DNA of 64,000 nucleotides, from the NCBI RefSeq assembly GCF_033845285.1, contig NZ_JAWXCX010000001.1, forward strand, positions 2,557,495 to 2,621,494, in the 5' to 3' direction. The stretch is from Marinococcus sp. PL1-022. GTDB taxonomy: Bacteria > Bacillota > Bacilli > Bacillales > Marinococcaceae. Position numbers and translations under genes: made by a program. Below are positions 44,187-52,698 of the stretch, piece after piece. Every line of letters starts with the position of its first letter. The stretch's first letter is position 1. A model generated the notes under the pieces. That model worked only from the letters and a program-made list of their open reading frames with translations, was not told the origin of the DNA and did no database searches.

Positions 44187-45179
44187 ATGCACAAACTAGT
44201 CAAACAGGCAGGCCTTGGCGCCTGCGGGCTGATCGCTGCAGCCGCTGCCTATGCATTCTTTTCACCGCGGCCGGCCGCCTGGTACGTAAAGCAGGCCTTT
44301 AAGGGCGGGCTTGAAACTGAAGCCCCCGACTTTGCCGAAGCAGCCGAACAAACGGTCCAGTACCAGGATATTGACTACGAATCCCAATACCGTAACGGTC
44401 GGCTGGATGTCATTTTAACGACGAAAAAAGAAGAAAAAACGCCGGTCGTTTTTTGGATGCACGGCGGCGCTTACGTCGCAGGCGACAAGCAGGATGCTTC
44501 CAAATACGCCACCTATCTGGCTGCCTCCGGCTACAATGTGATCAATATTAATTACGCACTCGCCCCGGCCGCTGCCTATCCGGCGCCATTAATCCAGCTG
44601 GATGAAGCGTACCGCTATATTAAACGGCACGCTGATGACTACGGCATCGACCTGACCAATATTTTTTTCGCCGGCGACTCTGCGGGCGCACAGATCGTTT
44701 CCCAGTATGCGGCCATCCAGCTGAACGAGGGGTACTCCCCCTGGGTGCCGGTAAGACGGCATATTGATCCAATTTATATCAAAGGAGTGCTGCTCTTCTG
44801 CGGTCCATATGACCTGCGTCAGATCGCCGGCGCACCGCTCGGCTGGTTCAACCGCTTCCTGTTCAAGCGTATCGGCTGGTCGTACATTGGTACGTACAAC
44901 TGGGAGGACGCTCCAGCACTGACGGAAATATCGATGCTGCAGCGCCCGCCGGAAAAATTCGCGCCGACCTTTATTACAGATGGCAATAAAAACTCCTTCG
45001 ATACCCAGGGACGCCGGCTCGCCGCACTGTTAAGCCGCCGCGTACCCGTCCGGGACATTTTTTACGATAAGGATGAAACACCGGTCGAACACGAATATCA
45101 ATTTAAAATGGATCAGCCTGCCGCCCGGCAGACGTTCCGTTCCCTGACTGCTTTTATTGATACGTACAGTCGTACGTAA
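44187..45179 (+). CDS. membrane-anchored alpha/beta hydrolase (esterase)
   Basis: 330 residues from the ATG at 44187 (AAGGAG nine bases before; an ATG at 44181 is too close to it). The N-terminal helix LGACGLIAAAAAYAFFS is probably an uncleaved anchor. Hydrolase marks: oxyanion WMHGGAYVAGD, INYALAPAAAYPAPL, nucleophile FAGDSAGAQI, late His in VEHEYQF. It belongs to the carboxylesterase/HSL group but is distant from the paralogue pair at 35 and 57 kb. Single gene. Confidence 0.85.
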   Translation: MHKLVKQAGLGACGLIAAAAAYAFFSPRPAAWYVKQAFKGGLETEAPDFAEAAEQTVQYQDIDYESQYRNGRLDVILTTKKEEKTPVVFWMHGGAYVAGDKQDASKYATYLAASGYNVININYALAPAAAYPAPLIQLDEAYRYIKRHADDYGIDLTNIFFAGDSAGAQIVSQYAAIQLNEGYSPWVPVRRHIDPIYIKGVLLFCGPYDLRQIAGAPLGWFNRFLFKRIGWSYIGTYNWEDAPALTEISMLQRPPEKFAPTFITDGNKNSFDTQGRRLAALLSRRVPVRDIFYDKDETPVEHEYQFKMDQPAARQTFRSLTAFIDTYSRT

Positions 45180-45187
45180 ACGATGAA

Positions 45188-45226
45188 AGGGGCCTGCTGC
45201 GCATAAATAGCGCTCAGGCCCCTTTT
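45188..45226. terminator. intrinsic terminator
   Basis: AGGGGCCTG and CAGGCCCCTTTTT arms between convergent genes. Confidence 0.85.
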
Positions 45227-45239
45227 TGTGTATCGAGTG

Positions 45240-46331
45240 CTACATGTTTAACAGCGTCCCGAGGCGGTTCATGATTTCCCCGCCGTGTTCGCTGACAACC
45301 ACATCGTCCTCCAGACGGATGCCGCCCCAGCCTTCAATATAAATGCCCGGCTCAATGGTAAGCACCATCCCCGCTTCAAGCAGTTCGTCGTTGCCGCCGT
45401 GAATCGACGGTGCCTCGTGCACATCCATACCGAGGCCGTGACCGACACGGGTGATAAAATGATCGCCGAAGCCGGCTTCTGTCAGCACGTCCCGGGCGGC
45501 TTTGTCCACGTCCCCAATTCTTCCGCCGTGATAGCATGCCTTTATCGCCGCTGCTTTCGCTTCCGACACGAGCTCCAGGCGTTCCTGCGTCACTTCATCA
45601 GCTCCGCCGAACACCCACGTTCGTGTCATGTCGGCGCAGAATCGTCCGTACCGCGCACCGAGATCCACCAGAATCAGGTCCCCTTTTTGCAGCCGGGCTT
45701 CTGAAGGAACACCGTGCGGATAGGCGCTTTTTTCTCCGAACAGGACGATCGTATCAAACGCTGCCCCGTCTGCTCCCTGCTTTTTCATCACCTCTTCAAG
45801 CTGATGAACGACCTCCCGTTCGGTCACTCCTTCCCAAAGTCCTTCCGCAACGGTTTCAAGCGCCCGTTCAGTAATATCCACTGCGTGCTGAATCTGCTTC
45901 AGCTCCTCCGGCGATTTCACCTGGCGGCTCTGCACCACCACGTGCTCAAAGTCTGTGTAGTGGACGCCCGGATAAATCTGCTGCAGCCTTTCGAACCTGG
46001 CCACGGACAAATGATTTTTTTGTAATGCAATCCGGACAGGATTCGGCATCTGTGTATGAAGTGCTTTTTTCACAATTTTCCACGGGTCCTCGCTATCCGT
46101 GTAGGTAACAATGCTTCCGTGCCACCCGCTTTTCTCCACCAGCGCCCTTTCCATTTCCGGACAGACGAGCACTGGCTCTCCCTCCTGAAAAAGGACAAGC
46201 AGCAACAGCCGTTCATGCGGATCCGAATAAAAGCCGCTCGCATAGTAAATATCAACTGGATTCGTGATTACGGCTGCGTCCTCCTCCCGTGCTGCTAACG
46301 CCCGGGTCCATGCTTTAACTGCCGTTTTCAT
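45240..46331 (-). CDS. M24-family Xaa-Pro aminopeptidase/dipeptidase
   Basis: 363 residues from the ATG at 46331 (AAAGGAGG upstream); the long upstream frame is rejected. An N-terminal creatinase-like domain (~1-130) is followed by the pita-bread fold with the five metal ligands: VDLGARYGRFCADMTRTW, VGHGLGMDVHE, TIEPGIYIEG and IRLEDDVVV. It is a cytoplasmic peptidase for X-Pro peptides (PepQ/YqhT-like), with two Mn or Co ions. Confidence 0.92.
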   Translation of the reverse strand: MKTAVKAWTRALAAREEDAAVITNPVDIYYASGFYSDPHERLLLLVLFQEGEPVLVCPEMERALVEKSGWHGSIVTYTDSEDPWKIVKKALHTQMPNPVRIALQKNHLSVARFERLQQIYPGVHYTDFEHVVVQSRQVKSPEELKQIQHAVDITERALETVAEGLWEGVTEREVVHQLEEVMKKQGADGAAFDTIVLFGEKSAYPHGVPSEARLQKGDLILVDLGARYGRFCADMTRTWVFGGADEVTQERLELVSEAKAAAIKACYHGGRIGDVDKAARDVLTEAGFGDHFITRVGHGLGMDVHEAPSIHGGNDELLEAGMVLTIEPGIYIEGWGGIRLEDDVVVSEHGGEIMNRLGTLLNM

Positions 46332-46534
46332 TTTTTCAGCCTCCTTTTTCTTTAGTATCGCATAATTTTTTAGATGCTTTCCAGTCGTTTCCTTTATCAG
46401 GGTTTTCCCAAAGGCAAAAAAGGGAAATAGTGATAACTGAAACGACTTCCTTTTTGGCTGGGTACACATACATAGATAAAACAGCGGGGTGGTTTCGCGC
46501 ATGCCGCGCAAACCATAAAGGGGGGACAGCATCT

Positions 46535-47095
46535 ATGCAGAACCAGGAATGGATCTTTAACGATATACTTTTCTTCTCCTCCCGCAATTCAGTTCCAGTT
46601 TATAACCACGGGGGGGAAACAGTCGGCCTGCTCGAGCGTGCCGATGCCAAATCCATCGAAGTTAACACAGATCATATGCGTACCGGGGATGCCTATCGGT
46701 TTAAAGATACGCACGGCCGTACGCGGATGGCCATGGGCGTAAAAAAAGGCAAGATGCACCGGCGCCTCCGCTATCATTATATGTTTCAGCCCTGCAGCGG
46801 GGCAAATGAAATTGAGCTGCGTGACCAGATATTTTTCCCTTACTTTCGTTTTCACGTAAAAGGGCGCATTAACGATGAACAGCTCGAAATATACCAGACC
46901 CGCCATGAGCAGCTGATCGTACGGTGCGAAAAAGTAACCGTCGCTACGATTACATTTAAAAACTCCGGCTGGAAGGTTTCAGCCTCCGTCAATAAAATTC
47001 AGGATTCCTGCGTGACAACGCCGGAATTTCTCACCCTCGCCTACTGTATGTTCCGCCTGAACGATTTTGAATCCTCCGATATTAAAACGCTGTAA
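46535..47095 (+). CDS. unknown 186-residue beta-rich protein, tubby-like suspected
   Basis: From the ATG at 46535 (AAAGGGGGG upstream; the frame to 46430 lacks one). Alternating strands such as SVPVYNHGGETVGLLERAD, DAYRFKDTHGRTRMAMGV and EQLIVRCEKVTVATITFKNSGWKV resemble LURP/scramblase proteins with a tubby-like C-terminal fold. That is an impression, not an identification. No signal peptide. Followed 54 bp later by the KTSC gene, possibly co-transcribed. Confidence 0.6.
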   Translation: MQNQEWIFNDILFFSSRNSVPVYNHGGETVGLLERADAKSIEVNTDHMRTGDAYRFKDTHGRTRMAMGVKKGKMHRRLRYHYMFQPCSGANEIELRDQIFFPYFRFHVKGRINDEQLEIYQTRHEQLIVRCEKVTVATITFKNSGWKVSASVNKIQDSCVTTPEFLTLAYCMFRLNDFESSDIKTL

Positions 47096-47149
47096 GCAAA
47101 GTCTGTCGCCGGGAGTTTTCTTCACCTCCTCCGAAAGGAGCACAAAACT

Positions 47150-47362
47150 ATGGATATGTACCGCATTCATTCGAGCCATTTGGCCCTGGCTGGCTACGAC
47201 CCCTTCAGTGAACTGCTTCGCATTGAATTTACCGATGGCAGCGTCTATGACTACCGCGGCGTACCCGAGCATATTTTCCCCGGCCTGATGGCCTCAGATT
47301 CCGCAGGTGAATACCACTACCAGCGCATACGTGATGTTTATCCGTACACGAAAGCTGATTAA
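47150..47362 (+). CDS. KTSC-domain protein
   Basis: 70 residues that are almost only a KTSC domain (PF13619): IHSSHLALAGYDPFSELLRIEF, then GSVYDYRGVPEHIFPGLM, and the closing AGEYHYQRIRDVYPY where many members have SKG-K. The family is of unknown role, often fused or adjacent to nucleic-acid enzymes. The ATG follows AAAGGAG. Confidence 0.82.
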   Translation: MDMYRIHSSHLALAGYDPFSELLRIEFTDGSVYDYRGVPEHIFPGLMASDSAGEYHYQRIRDVYPYTKAD

Positions 47363-47364
47363 CA

Positions 47365-47390
47365 GGAGCACTGCCCGGTGCTCTTTTTTT
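47365..47390 (+). terminator. intrinsic terminator
   Basis: GAGCAC and GTGCTC arms with TTTTTTT after the KTSC gene. Confidence 0.85.
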
Positions 47391-47405
47391 ATGGCCTAAG
47401 ACAGT

Positions 47406-47439
47406 AAAAAACCCGCCTACCTTTTTAGGTAAGACGGGT
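47406..47439 (-). terminator. intrinsic terminator of the 3D-domain gene
   Basis: CCCGTCTTACCT and AGGTAGGCGGG arms followed on the minus strand by TTTTTT. Confidence 0.85.
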
Positions 47440-47455
47440 GCTGCTTATCTATTGA

Positions 47456-48142
47456 TTAGTCGACTACTGTTACTTCTACGTCCTGACGGCCAAACGCGAA
47501 TGCGTCGGATTTCGTCGGCACGTGGATGTCGATGCGGTCGTCATTGATCGCTCCGCCTGTGTCTGCTGCTTCATACGTGCCCATGCCTTCGACCTTCACG
47601 GTGGAGCCAAGCGGAATCACGTCCGGGTCTACGGCGATGACGTTCGCGTCACGGTCGTTGTTCAGGTTAACGCCTGTTGCCGTGATGCCGCTGCAGCCTG
47701 CACATTCAGCTGTATAAGCAGTAGCTTCCATCGTCATGGTGTCGCCGCTGCTGTCTGCGTCACTGCTGGTGGATGCTTCTGAAGAGCTGCTGCTTTCGCT
47801 TCCAGATGATTCGGATGTGGAGGCTGCCTTCACTGCTTCGCCGCCGTCCACGTCATCGAGCGCTGCACGGGTGTTCGGTCCGATAATGCCGTCCACTACG
47901 AGTCCCTGATCACGCTGGAAGCTGCGTACGGCGCTGTCCGTGATCGGTCCGTAGATGCCGTCTACGGCGTAGTCGTAATAGCCTTCATCCTCGAGAACAG
48001 ACTGTGCTTCGGACACGTCGTCCCCGCGGTCTCCTTTGTTTAATAGGTCTGCTGCGTCCGACACGGCCGGTGCTGCTGCCATAAGTCCTGTTCCGAGTGC
48101 GAAACCACCGGCCCACTTCATCGATTGACGTACAGAAAACAT
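47456..48142 (-). CDS. secreted cell-wall protein, PG-binding and 3D domains, YocH-like
   Basis: 228 residues from the ATG at 48142 (GGGGGT upstream). A signal peptide ends near AVSDA (residue ~30). Residues ~33-95 are a peptidoglycan-binding type 1 domain (LLNKGDRGDDVSEAQSVLEDEGYY, in part; DGIYGPITDSAVRSFQ; VDGIIGPNTRAAL). A Ser-rich linker leads to a C-terminal 3D domain with its three Asp (EAADTGGAI, DRIDIHV, and one earlier), a small lytic-enzyme fold like MltA/Rpf. It probably trims peptidoglycan during growth. Confidence 0.9.
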   Translation of the reverse strand: MFSVRQSMKWAGGFALGTGLMAAAPAVSDAADLLNKGDRGDDVSEAQSVLEDEGYYDYAVDGIYGPITDSAVRSFQRDQGLVVDGIIGPNTRAALDDVDGGEAVKAASTSESSGSESSSSSEASTSSDADSSGDTMTMEATAYTAECAGCSGITATGVNLNNDRDANVIAVDPDVIPLGSTVKVEGMGTYEAADTGGAINDDRIDIHVPTKSDAFAFGRQDVEVTVVD

Positions 48143-48184
48143 ATATGAATACCCCCAACTGTTTGAATTTCTCTCACAGCAAGA

Positions 48185-48256
48185 ACTATAACGAACCAGC
48201 ATGGGGGACTTCAAGCTTATTAGTTAATTGTAATTACATTGTAATTTCTATGTAAT
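48185..48256 (-). promoter_or_regulatory. promoter with triple WalR half-sites
   Basis: Three TGTAAT boxes (48229-48234, 48240-48245, 48251-48256, read on the plus strand) are separated by exactly 5 bp. They match the WalR (YycF) consensus TGTWAH-N5-TGTWAH. Downstream on the minus strand are TTGAAG (48209-48214) and TATAGT (48185-48190), 18 bp apart. The sites are upstream of -35, which fits activation. Confidence 0.75.
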
Positions 48257-48469
48257 TATTACTAATGATTGATAAATTCCCGTAACAATTCCTCTGTTTT
48301 TTCTTATTTTCATCAACTCCCCATGACTGGGGACTTACAGCTGCTTTATTCCGCCCATTCATACGCTCAGGCTTGGTTCTGAATTTTTTCTTCTATTACA
48401 AAGCCTTTTTGGCAACTATTACAGAAGTTTTGCTTTTTTCACGATAACAGTGGCCGGGAGCTTTGAAAT

Positions 48470-48499
48470 AAAAAAGCTGCCCCTGAAAAAGGAGCAGCT
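48470..48499 (-). terminator. intrinsic terminator
   Basis: GCTGCTCCT and AGGGGCAGC arms and TTTTTT on the minus strand at the end of the HD-GYP gene. The 48257-48469 stretch holds nothing I can support. Confidence 0.75.
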
Positions 48500-49544
48500 A
48501 ATCCCCTTCCTTCTGCCTGACCAGCATGCGCCTGATGCGGAGCTTGCGGTTTGTCGGCACGTAAAACACCTTTGATGTGCCTTCTTCCTTAAGAAGAGGA
48601 AAGGTTGGGAGTTTATCATCAATTTTAATAACTGTGGCAATACGGTCGTCTGACAGCTCCACCGTGGCTCCTGACGGGAAAATCTCCAGGCTTTCACACA
48701 GCCGGGCCACATAATTCATATCCACACTCTCTTCGTTCACAATAATGCGCAGGGCTTTATGGGGACTCAGCGCTTCTCTGTACGGACGATCGAGGGATAA
48801 TGCTGAAAAAATGTCCACCACACCAATCAATCTGGCCAGCTCCTGTATCTTCTCCTCATCAAGAGCACGGGGATAACCCCTGCCATTCAAGCGCTCATGA
48901 TGATCAAGAGCCATCAGCGCTACGCGTTCTGAAAATTCCCACTCTTTAAGCAGCGTGTATCCATGCAGCGTATGTGCCTGGACGATCCCCATTTCCTGGC
49001 CGTTTAAAGCTCCATTTTTCCATAGTATTTCCTGCGGCACCTTCAGCTTGCCCACATCATGCAGCAGACAGCCCACCGCTATCTCTCTCATGTTCGGAAA
49101 GTCCAACTCATATGCCAGAAGAGTTCCTAATATAAACACGTCAAATGAGTGCTGGTACGTATACAGGTCCCACTCCTTTATTTTGTCCATCAGCGTTTTT
49201 ACTTTTGGCATTTTCATTACCGAGCAGAACATATTTTCCAGCCATTCATAGCGGCGCAGATCATTCAGTGCGAAACCAAACCGATATTCATTGCCAAGGC
49301 CAATCACGTTGTCCAAAAACAGACGCTTTAATTCCTGATCACTTAACTGCTTTCCTTCCTGATTGTGTTCGGCCGCTTCACCAGCCTGATGAACTTCTAC
49401 TTTTTCAATCCCCCACCTTTGCAGCTTATCGATCCGTTCCTTCGTTAATACCATTCCCTTTTTCAACGCCAGCGCGTTTCCTTTATATACATCCTCCCCC
49501 AACACGTCCTCCGGCCTTAAGTCTTTGATCAGTCTCTCCGTCAT
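48498..49544 (-). CDS. HD-GYP domain phosphodiesterase
   Basis: 348 residues from the ATG at 49544; a GTG three codons earlier is possible, both near GGTGGAGA. An N-terminal DUF3391-like part (RPEDVLGEDVYKGNALALKKG) leads to the HD-GYP core: VGCLLHDVGKLKVPQEIL, HTLHGYTLL, DHHERLNGRGYPRAL and LIGVVDIFSALSLDRPYR. Such enzymes degrade cyclic di-GMP. No membrane segment or sensor is obvious. Confidence 0.9.
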   Translation of the reverse strand: MTERLIKDLRPEDVLGEDVYKGNALALKKGMVLTKERIDKLQRWGIEKVEVHQAGEAAEHNQEGKQLSDQELKRLFLDNVIGLGNEYRFGFALNDLRRYEWLENMFCSVMKMPKVKTLMDKIKEWDLYTYQHSFDVFILGTLLAYELDFPNMREIAVGCLLHDVGKLKVPQEILWKNGALNGQEMGIVQAHTLHGYTLLKEWEFSERVALMALDHHERLNGRGYPRALDEEKIQELARLIGVVDIFSALSLDRPYREALSPHKALRIIVNEESVDMNYVARLCESLEIFPSGATVELSDDRIATVIKIDDKLPTFPLLKEEGTSKVFYVPTNRKLRIRRMLVRQKEGD

Positions 49545-49661
49545 GATCTCCACCGCCCGTTATCGTATTATTATTCGAGTATTCGATTTTATATTAGGTA
49601 TATGTTCACAGTACTTTAGTTGTTTATTAAAATCAATATACAATATGCAAATTATTATAAG

Positions 49662-49688
49662 AAAAGCCGGAAGCCCCTGGCTTCCGGC
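49662..49688 (-). terminator. intrinsic terminator
   Basis: GCCGGAAGCC and GGCTTCCGGC arms with TTTT, after the UspA gene on the minus strand. Confidence 0.8.
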
Positions 49689-49696
49689 GGATACTT

Positions 49697-50149
49697 TTAT
49701 TCTTCCTTGTTGTCTACGATCAATATATCGCAGCTGGCCGAACGCACGACCGCTTCCGAGAAGCTGCCCATCAGCGTACGGTCCATTTTATTCTTGCCCG
49801 TCTGCGGAAGCAGCACCAGATCAATCTGATAATCCGGCACTACCCGCTGCAGAAGCGTCTGCGTCGGAGCTCCGTGCTCGACAATCAGCTTCGCATCGAG
49901 CTTTCCGTGCACGTGAGACTCTGCCTTCTCCTTCACGGTGTTAAGTGTTTCGGTTGCCTCTTCTTCAGCTTTTTTTAAAACGTCTTCTTCGTAGCGGGCA
50001 AACGGCCCATAGCCCTTTTCCTCAACCATTGCAGCCAGATGAAGATCTGCGCCATGAAGTTCAGCCAGAGCACAGCCCTTTTTCACCACATGCTCCGGCA
50101 CGCCTGCCGTTGGGTGTACGCCGATTAAAATGTTTTTGTATAGTTCCAT
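49697..50149 (-). CDS. universal stress protein, UspA family
   Basis: 150 residues, Rossmann-like. The N-terminus is YKNILIGVHPTAGVPEHVVKKGCALAELHGADLHL, and the ATP-site motif near the C-terminus reads MGSFSEAVVRSASCDILIV in place of the usual G-2x-G-9x-G-S/T, so nucleotide binding is uncertain. Cytoplasmic stress protein. The ATG at 50149 follows AAGGAGGCG. Confidence 0.88.
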   Translation of the reverse strand: MELYKNILIGVHPTAGVPEHVVKKGCALAELHGADLHLAAMVEEKGYGPFARYEEDVLKKAEEEATETLNTVKEKAESHVHGKLDAKLIVEHGAPTQTLLQRVVPDYQIDLVLLPQTGKNKMDRTLMGSFSEAVVRSASCDILIVDNKEE

Positions 50150-50221
50150 ATTTATACGCCTCCTTATTAAGTATATGGAATGCGTATTATGCCTATTCCC
50201 AACTACCGGAAAATGTATGCA

Positions 50222-51766
50222 TCAATCCTTGAAAACAGGTGGCGTTTCAGCGAACACATGCAGCTGCGACGCCCCATGGATTTGCGCCCAGACGGGATGC
50301 TGCCGGTTCTCCATGCGCGGAAAGCTGCTCAAATATATTTCCATACGCAGCCGGCTTCCCGCCGAAAACCGGTACGCTGTCCGGCCAATATCGATGGTGT
50401 GCTCTTCGGCCTGCACGGTATCCACCACATTCCAGGCAGACCCGTCCGGCTTTACCTCGCTCACCCGCAGACCGATTGGAAGGTCCGGGCGGCTCAAAGT
50501 CATCCGCAGATGCGCCTGCACAGTACCGAGTATTTCCCAATCGCTTTGGAGCGGTGCGCCCGTATACACGAGCACGTCGTTTCGCGCCTGGATCTCCTGC
50601 TGATCAAAGCTTCCCGCCGGAAATCCGCTCATTAAAATATTTCCACCGCTCGTCGGCACCGGGTCACCCGGGTCGTGCGTCACCTGGCGGCCGGGCTGCT
50701 CCAGCTTCGGCATTTCCGCAGAAAGCAGGCCGTCTGGATGCAGATTAAACACCGCCCCGGCCTGTCCCTCCGGCATTTCCGCACCGCTCCACCATTCACC
50801 AGCGTGCATGACGTAATAATGCACCGGGTCCCGGAGCGGCGCCGTTCCATCCTTCAGCCAGCGGTCAAACCACTGCAGAAACAGCCCGGTCCGGTCCACC
50901 TGCGCGCCAGGAAAAAAGACGTCCCCCGCCTGGCCGCTCTGGTCCTCGTGCGTCCACGGGCCGATCCAAAGCTCCGCCAGCCCGGCCGATCTTTGATACA
51001 AATCCATTGTTTCTTCAAGAAAGCAGTCGTACCATCCGGCGAGAAACAGGGCCGGTACTTTAATGCTCTCCGGAGTGGCCTGCATGCGCTGCCTGGCTTC
51101 TGCTGAAACGTCTCCAAGCAGAAAATCTCTGTAGTACGAGGGTAGACCGGCCGCTGTAACCGGAGGCCACGTGAGCGGATCTCCTTTCCCGAGCCAGGAC
51201 GGAAGATGTTTAAGATATGCGCTGATACGTGCCGGACCTTCGGGACCCTCTGCCCGCTCCAGGTGATCGGGAAGCATGGACTCTGCTACCCATGACTGCC
51301 ATTTGCCGAGCTCAAGCACGCCCCGGCTTCCCCGCATCGTGCCCCAGCCGTCCGCAAAGGTCATCATCGGTGCGATTGCCTGCAGCGACGGTGGCTGCAC
51401 CGCTGCCGCTGCCACCTGGGTGAAGCCGTGATACGACATGCCAATCATGCCGACGTCCCCGTTCACCTCCGGAAGACGCGCTGCCCATTCCACCGCATCA
51501 TAGCCGTCAGAGGCTTCGTCTATAAATGGATAAAATTCTCCCCCGGAGGCAAACCGGCCGCGCACGTCCTGAATCACAACCACGTACCCGGCCGCTGTCA
51601 GGCGTTCGATATCAACGAGCGTTTCCCGGTAATGACGGGTCGTTTTGTCGTATGGCAGCCGGAGCAAAAGAGCCGGCCAGCTGCCGGCCCTGTCCGGACG
51701 GTACACGTCTGCGCGCAGCACGGTGCCGTCACGCATCCGTTCTTCCACCTGCTTTTCGATACGCAT
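50222..51766 (-). CDS. CocE/NonD-family hydrolase
   Basis: 514 residues. The N-terminal alpha/beta hydrolase part has MRDGTVLRADVYRPD, VIQDVRGRFASGGEFYPF and nucleophile GMIGMSYHGF. The acid/base region has AGWYDCFLEETMDLY and WTHEDQSG, followed by the C-terminal jelly-roll X-Pro peptidase domain. The group includes cocaine esterase, glutaryl acylase and X-Pro dipeptidyl peptidases; here substrate is unknown. It stops 1-2 bp after the YitT gene region on the same strand, so both may form one transcript. Confidence 0.9.
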   Translation of the reverse strand: MRIEKQVEERMRDGTVLRADVYRPDRAGSWPALLLRLPYDKTTRHYRETLVDIERLTAAGYVVVIQDVRGRFASGGEFYPFIDEASDGYDAVEWAARLPEVNGDVGMIGMSYHGFTQVAAAAVQPPSLQAIAPMMTFADGWGTMRGSRGVLELGKWQSWVAESMLPDHLERAEGPEGPARISAYLKHLPSWLGKGDPLTWPPVTAAGLPSYYRDFLLGDVSAEARQRMQATPESIKVPALFLAGWYDCFLEETMDLYQRSAGLAELWIGPWTHEDQSGQAGDVFFPGAQVDRTGLFLQWFDRWLKDGTAPLRDPVHYYVMHAGEWWSGAEMPEGQAGAVFNLHPDGLLSAEMPKLEQPGRQVTHDPGDPVPTSGGNILMSGFPAGSFDQQEIQARNDVLVYTGAPLQSDWEILGTVQAHLRMTLSRPDLPIGLRVSEVKPDGSAWNVVDTVQAEEHTIDIGRTAYRFSAGSRLRMEIYLSSFPRMENRQHPVWAQIHGASQLHVFAETPPVFKD

Positions 51767-51767
51767 G

Positions 51768-52607
51768 TTACGAACGCACTTCCTCGTGGCCGATCGAAAA
51801 CGTTCCGCCCGACACGTCCTTCACGTTATGCACCACAATGAACGCATTCGGATCCACTTCCTTAATCACCCGTTTCAGGCGAAGCAGACGGTGCGAGTGA
51901 ATCACAATATACAGCACGCGGCGCTGCTCCTTCATATACTCCCCACGGCCGTCAAAAACGGTCGCACTCGAGGCAAGCTCCTTCGTAATACGCTCGGAGA
52001 TCTGCTCCGAGTACGGAGACACCACGTTGAGCGCTTTTTTTGAGTCAAAGCCGCCGAGCACAAAGTCGGTGACAACCTTTCCAATGTAGAGCGTAATCAA
52101 GGTATACATCGTAGACACCGGCCCAATAATGAAAATCCCTGCAATAACGACGAGTGCGTCCAGAACGAGCGTCATGCCGGTCAGATCCCAGCCGAGCTGC
52201 TGGTTAAAGGCACGGGCAATAATGGATGTCCCTCCGACGGAGCTTCCTGCCTGATAAATAAAGCCGAAGCCGACCCCGGTAATGGCACCGGCAAAAATCG
52301 CCGCAAGCAGCGGATCCTCCATCGGTTGGGCGTACACTCCTTCAAAAATCCAGATGAAAAACGAAAACAGCGCCACGTTAAAAATCGTTTTATACACCAT
52401 GTGGCGCGGCAGATAGCGAATTCCAATACCAAGCAGCAGAATGAAGATGATTGGTGTCGAAATACTCGGCGAGATGTCGAGCCCGTAATAGATTAAAAGC
52501 GACATCCCGACAATGCCGCCCTCGGCAATGGAATTGGGCATCGCAAGCTGTGTCACCGCTAGCGCAAACAGCAGCGTGCCGATAATAATATACATTATAT
52601 TTTTCAT
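51768..52607 (-). CDS. YitT-family membrane protein with DUF2179 domain
   Basis: 279 residues from the ATG at 52607 (GGGGGG upstream; the frame to 52661 lacks it). Five or six membrane helices (DUF161: AMPNSIAEGGIVGMSLLIYYGL, AGSSVGGTSIIARAFN) are followed by a cytosolic DUF2179 domain (GYM-KEQRRVLYIVIHSHRLLRLK, DPNAFIVVHNVKDVSGGTF). A widespread Firmicutes family of unknown transport role. It lies directly upstream of the CocE gene. Confidence 0.88.
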   Translation of the reverse strand: MKNIMYIIIGTLLFALAVTQLAMPNSIAEGGIVGMSLLIYYGLDISPSISTPIIFILLLGIGIRYLPRHMVYKTIFNVALFSFFIWIFEGVYAQPMEDPLLAAIFAGAITGVGFGFIYQAGSSVGGTSIIARAFNQQLGWDLTGMTLVLDALVVIAGIFIIGPVSTMYTLITLYIGKVVTDFVLGGFDSKKALNVVSPYSEQISERITKELASSATVFDGRGEYMKEQRRVLYIVIHSHRLLRLKRVIKEVDPNAFIVVHNVKDVSGGTFSIGHEEVRS

Positions 52608-52658
52608 ACGTTCTTTTCCCCCCACATATATTTTTTCAGACAAAACTATATTATAACG

Positions 52659-52693
52659 CAAAAAAGAGCAGGAACGCAGCCTGCGTTCCTGCC
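52659..52693 (-). terminator. intrinsic terminator
   Basis: GCAGGAACGCAG and CTGCGTTCCTGC arms with TTTTTT on the minus strand after the BCCT gene. Confidence 0.85.
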
Positions 52694-52698
52694 CGCGC

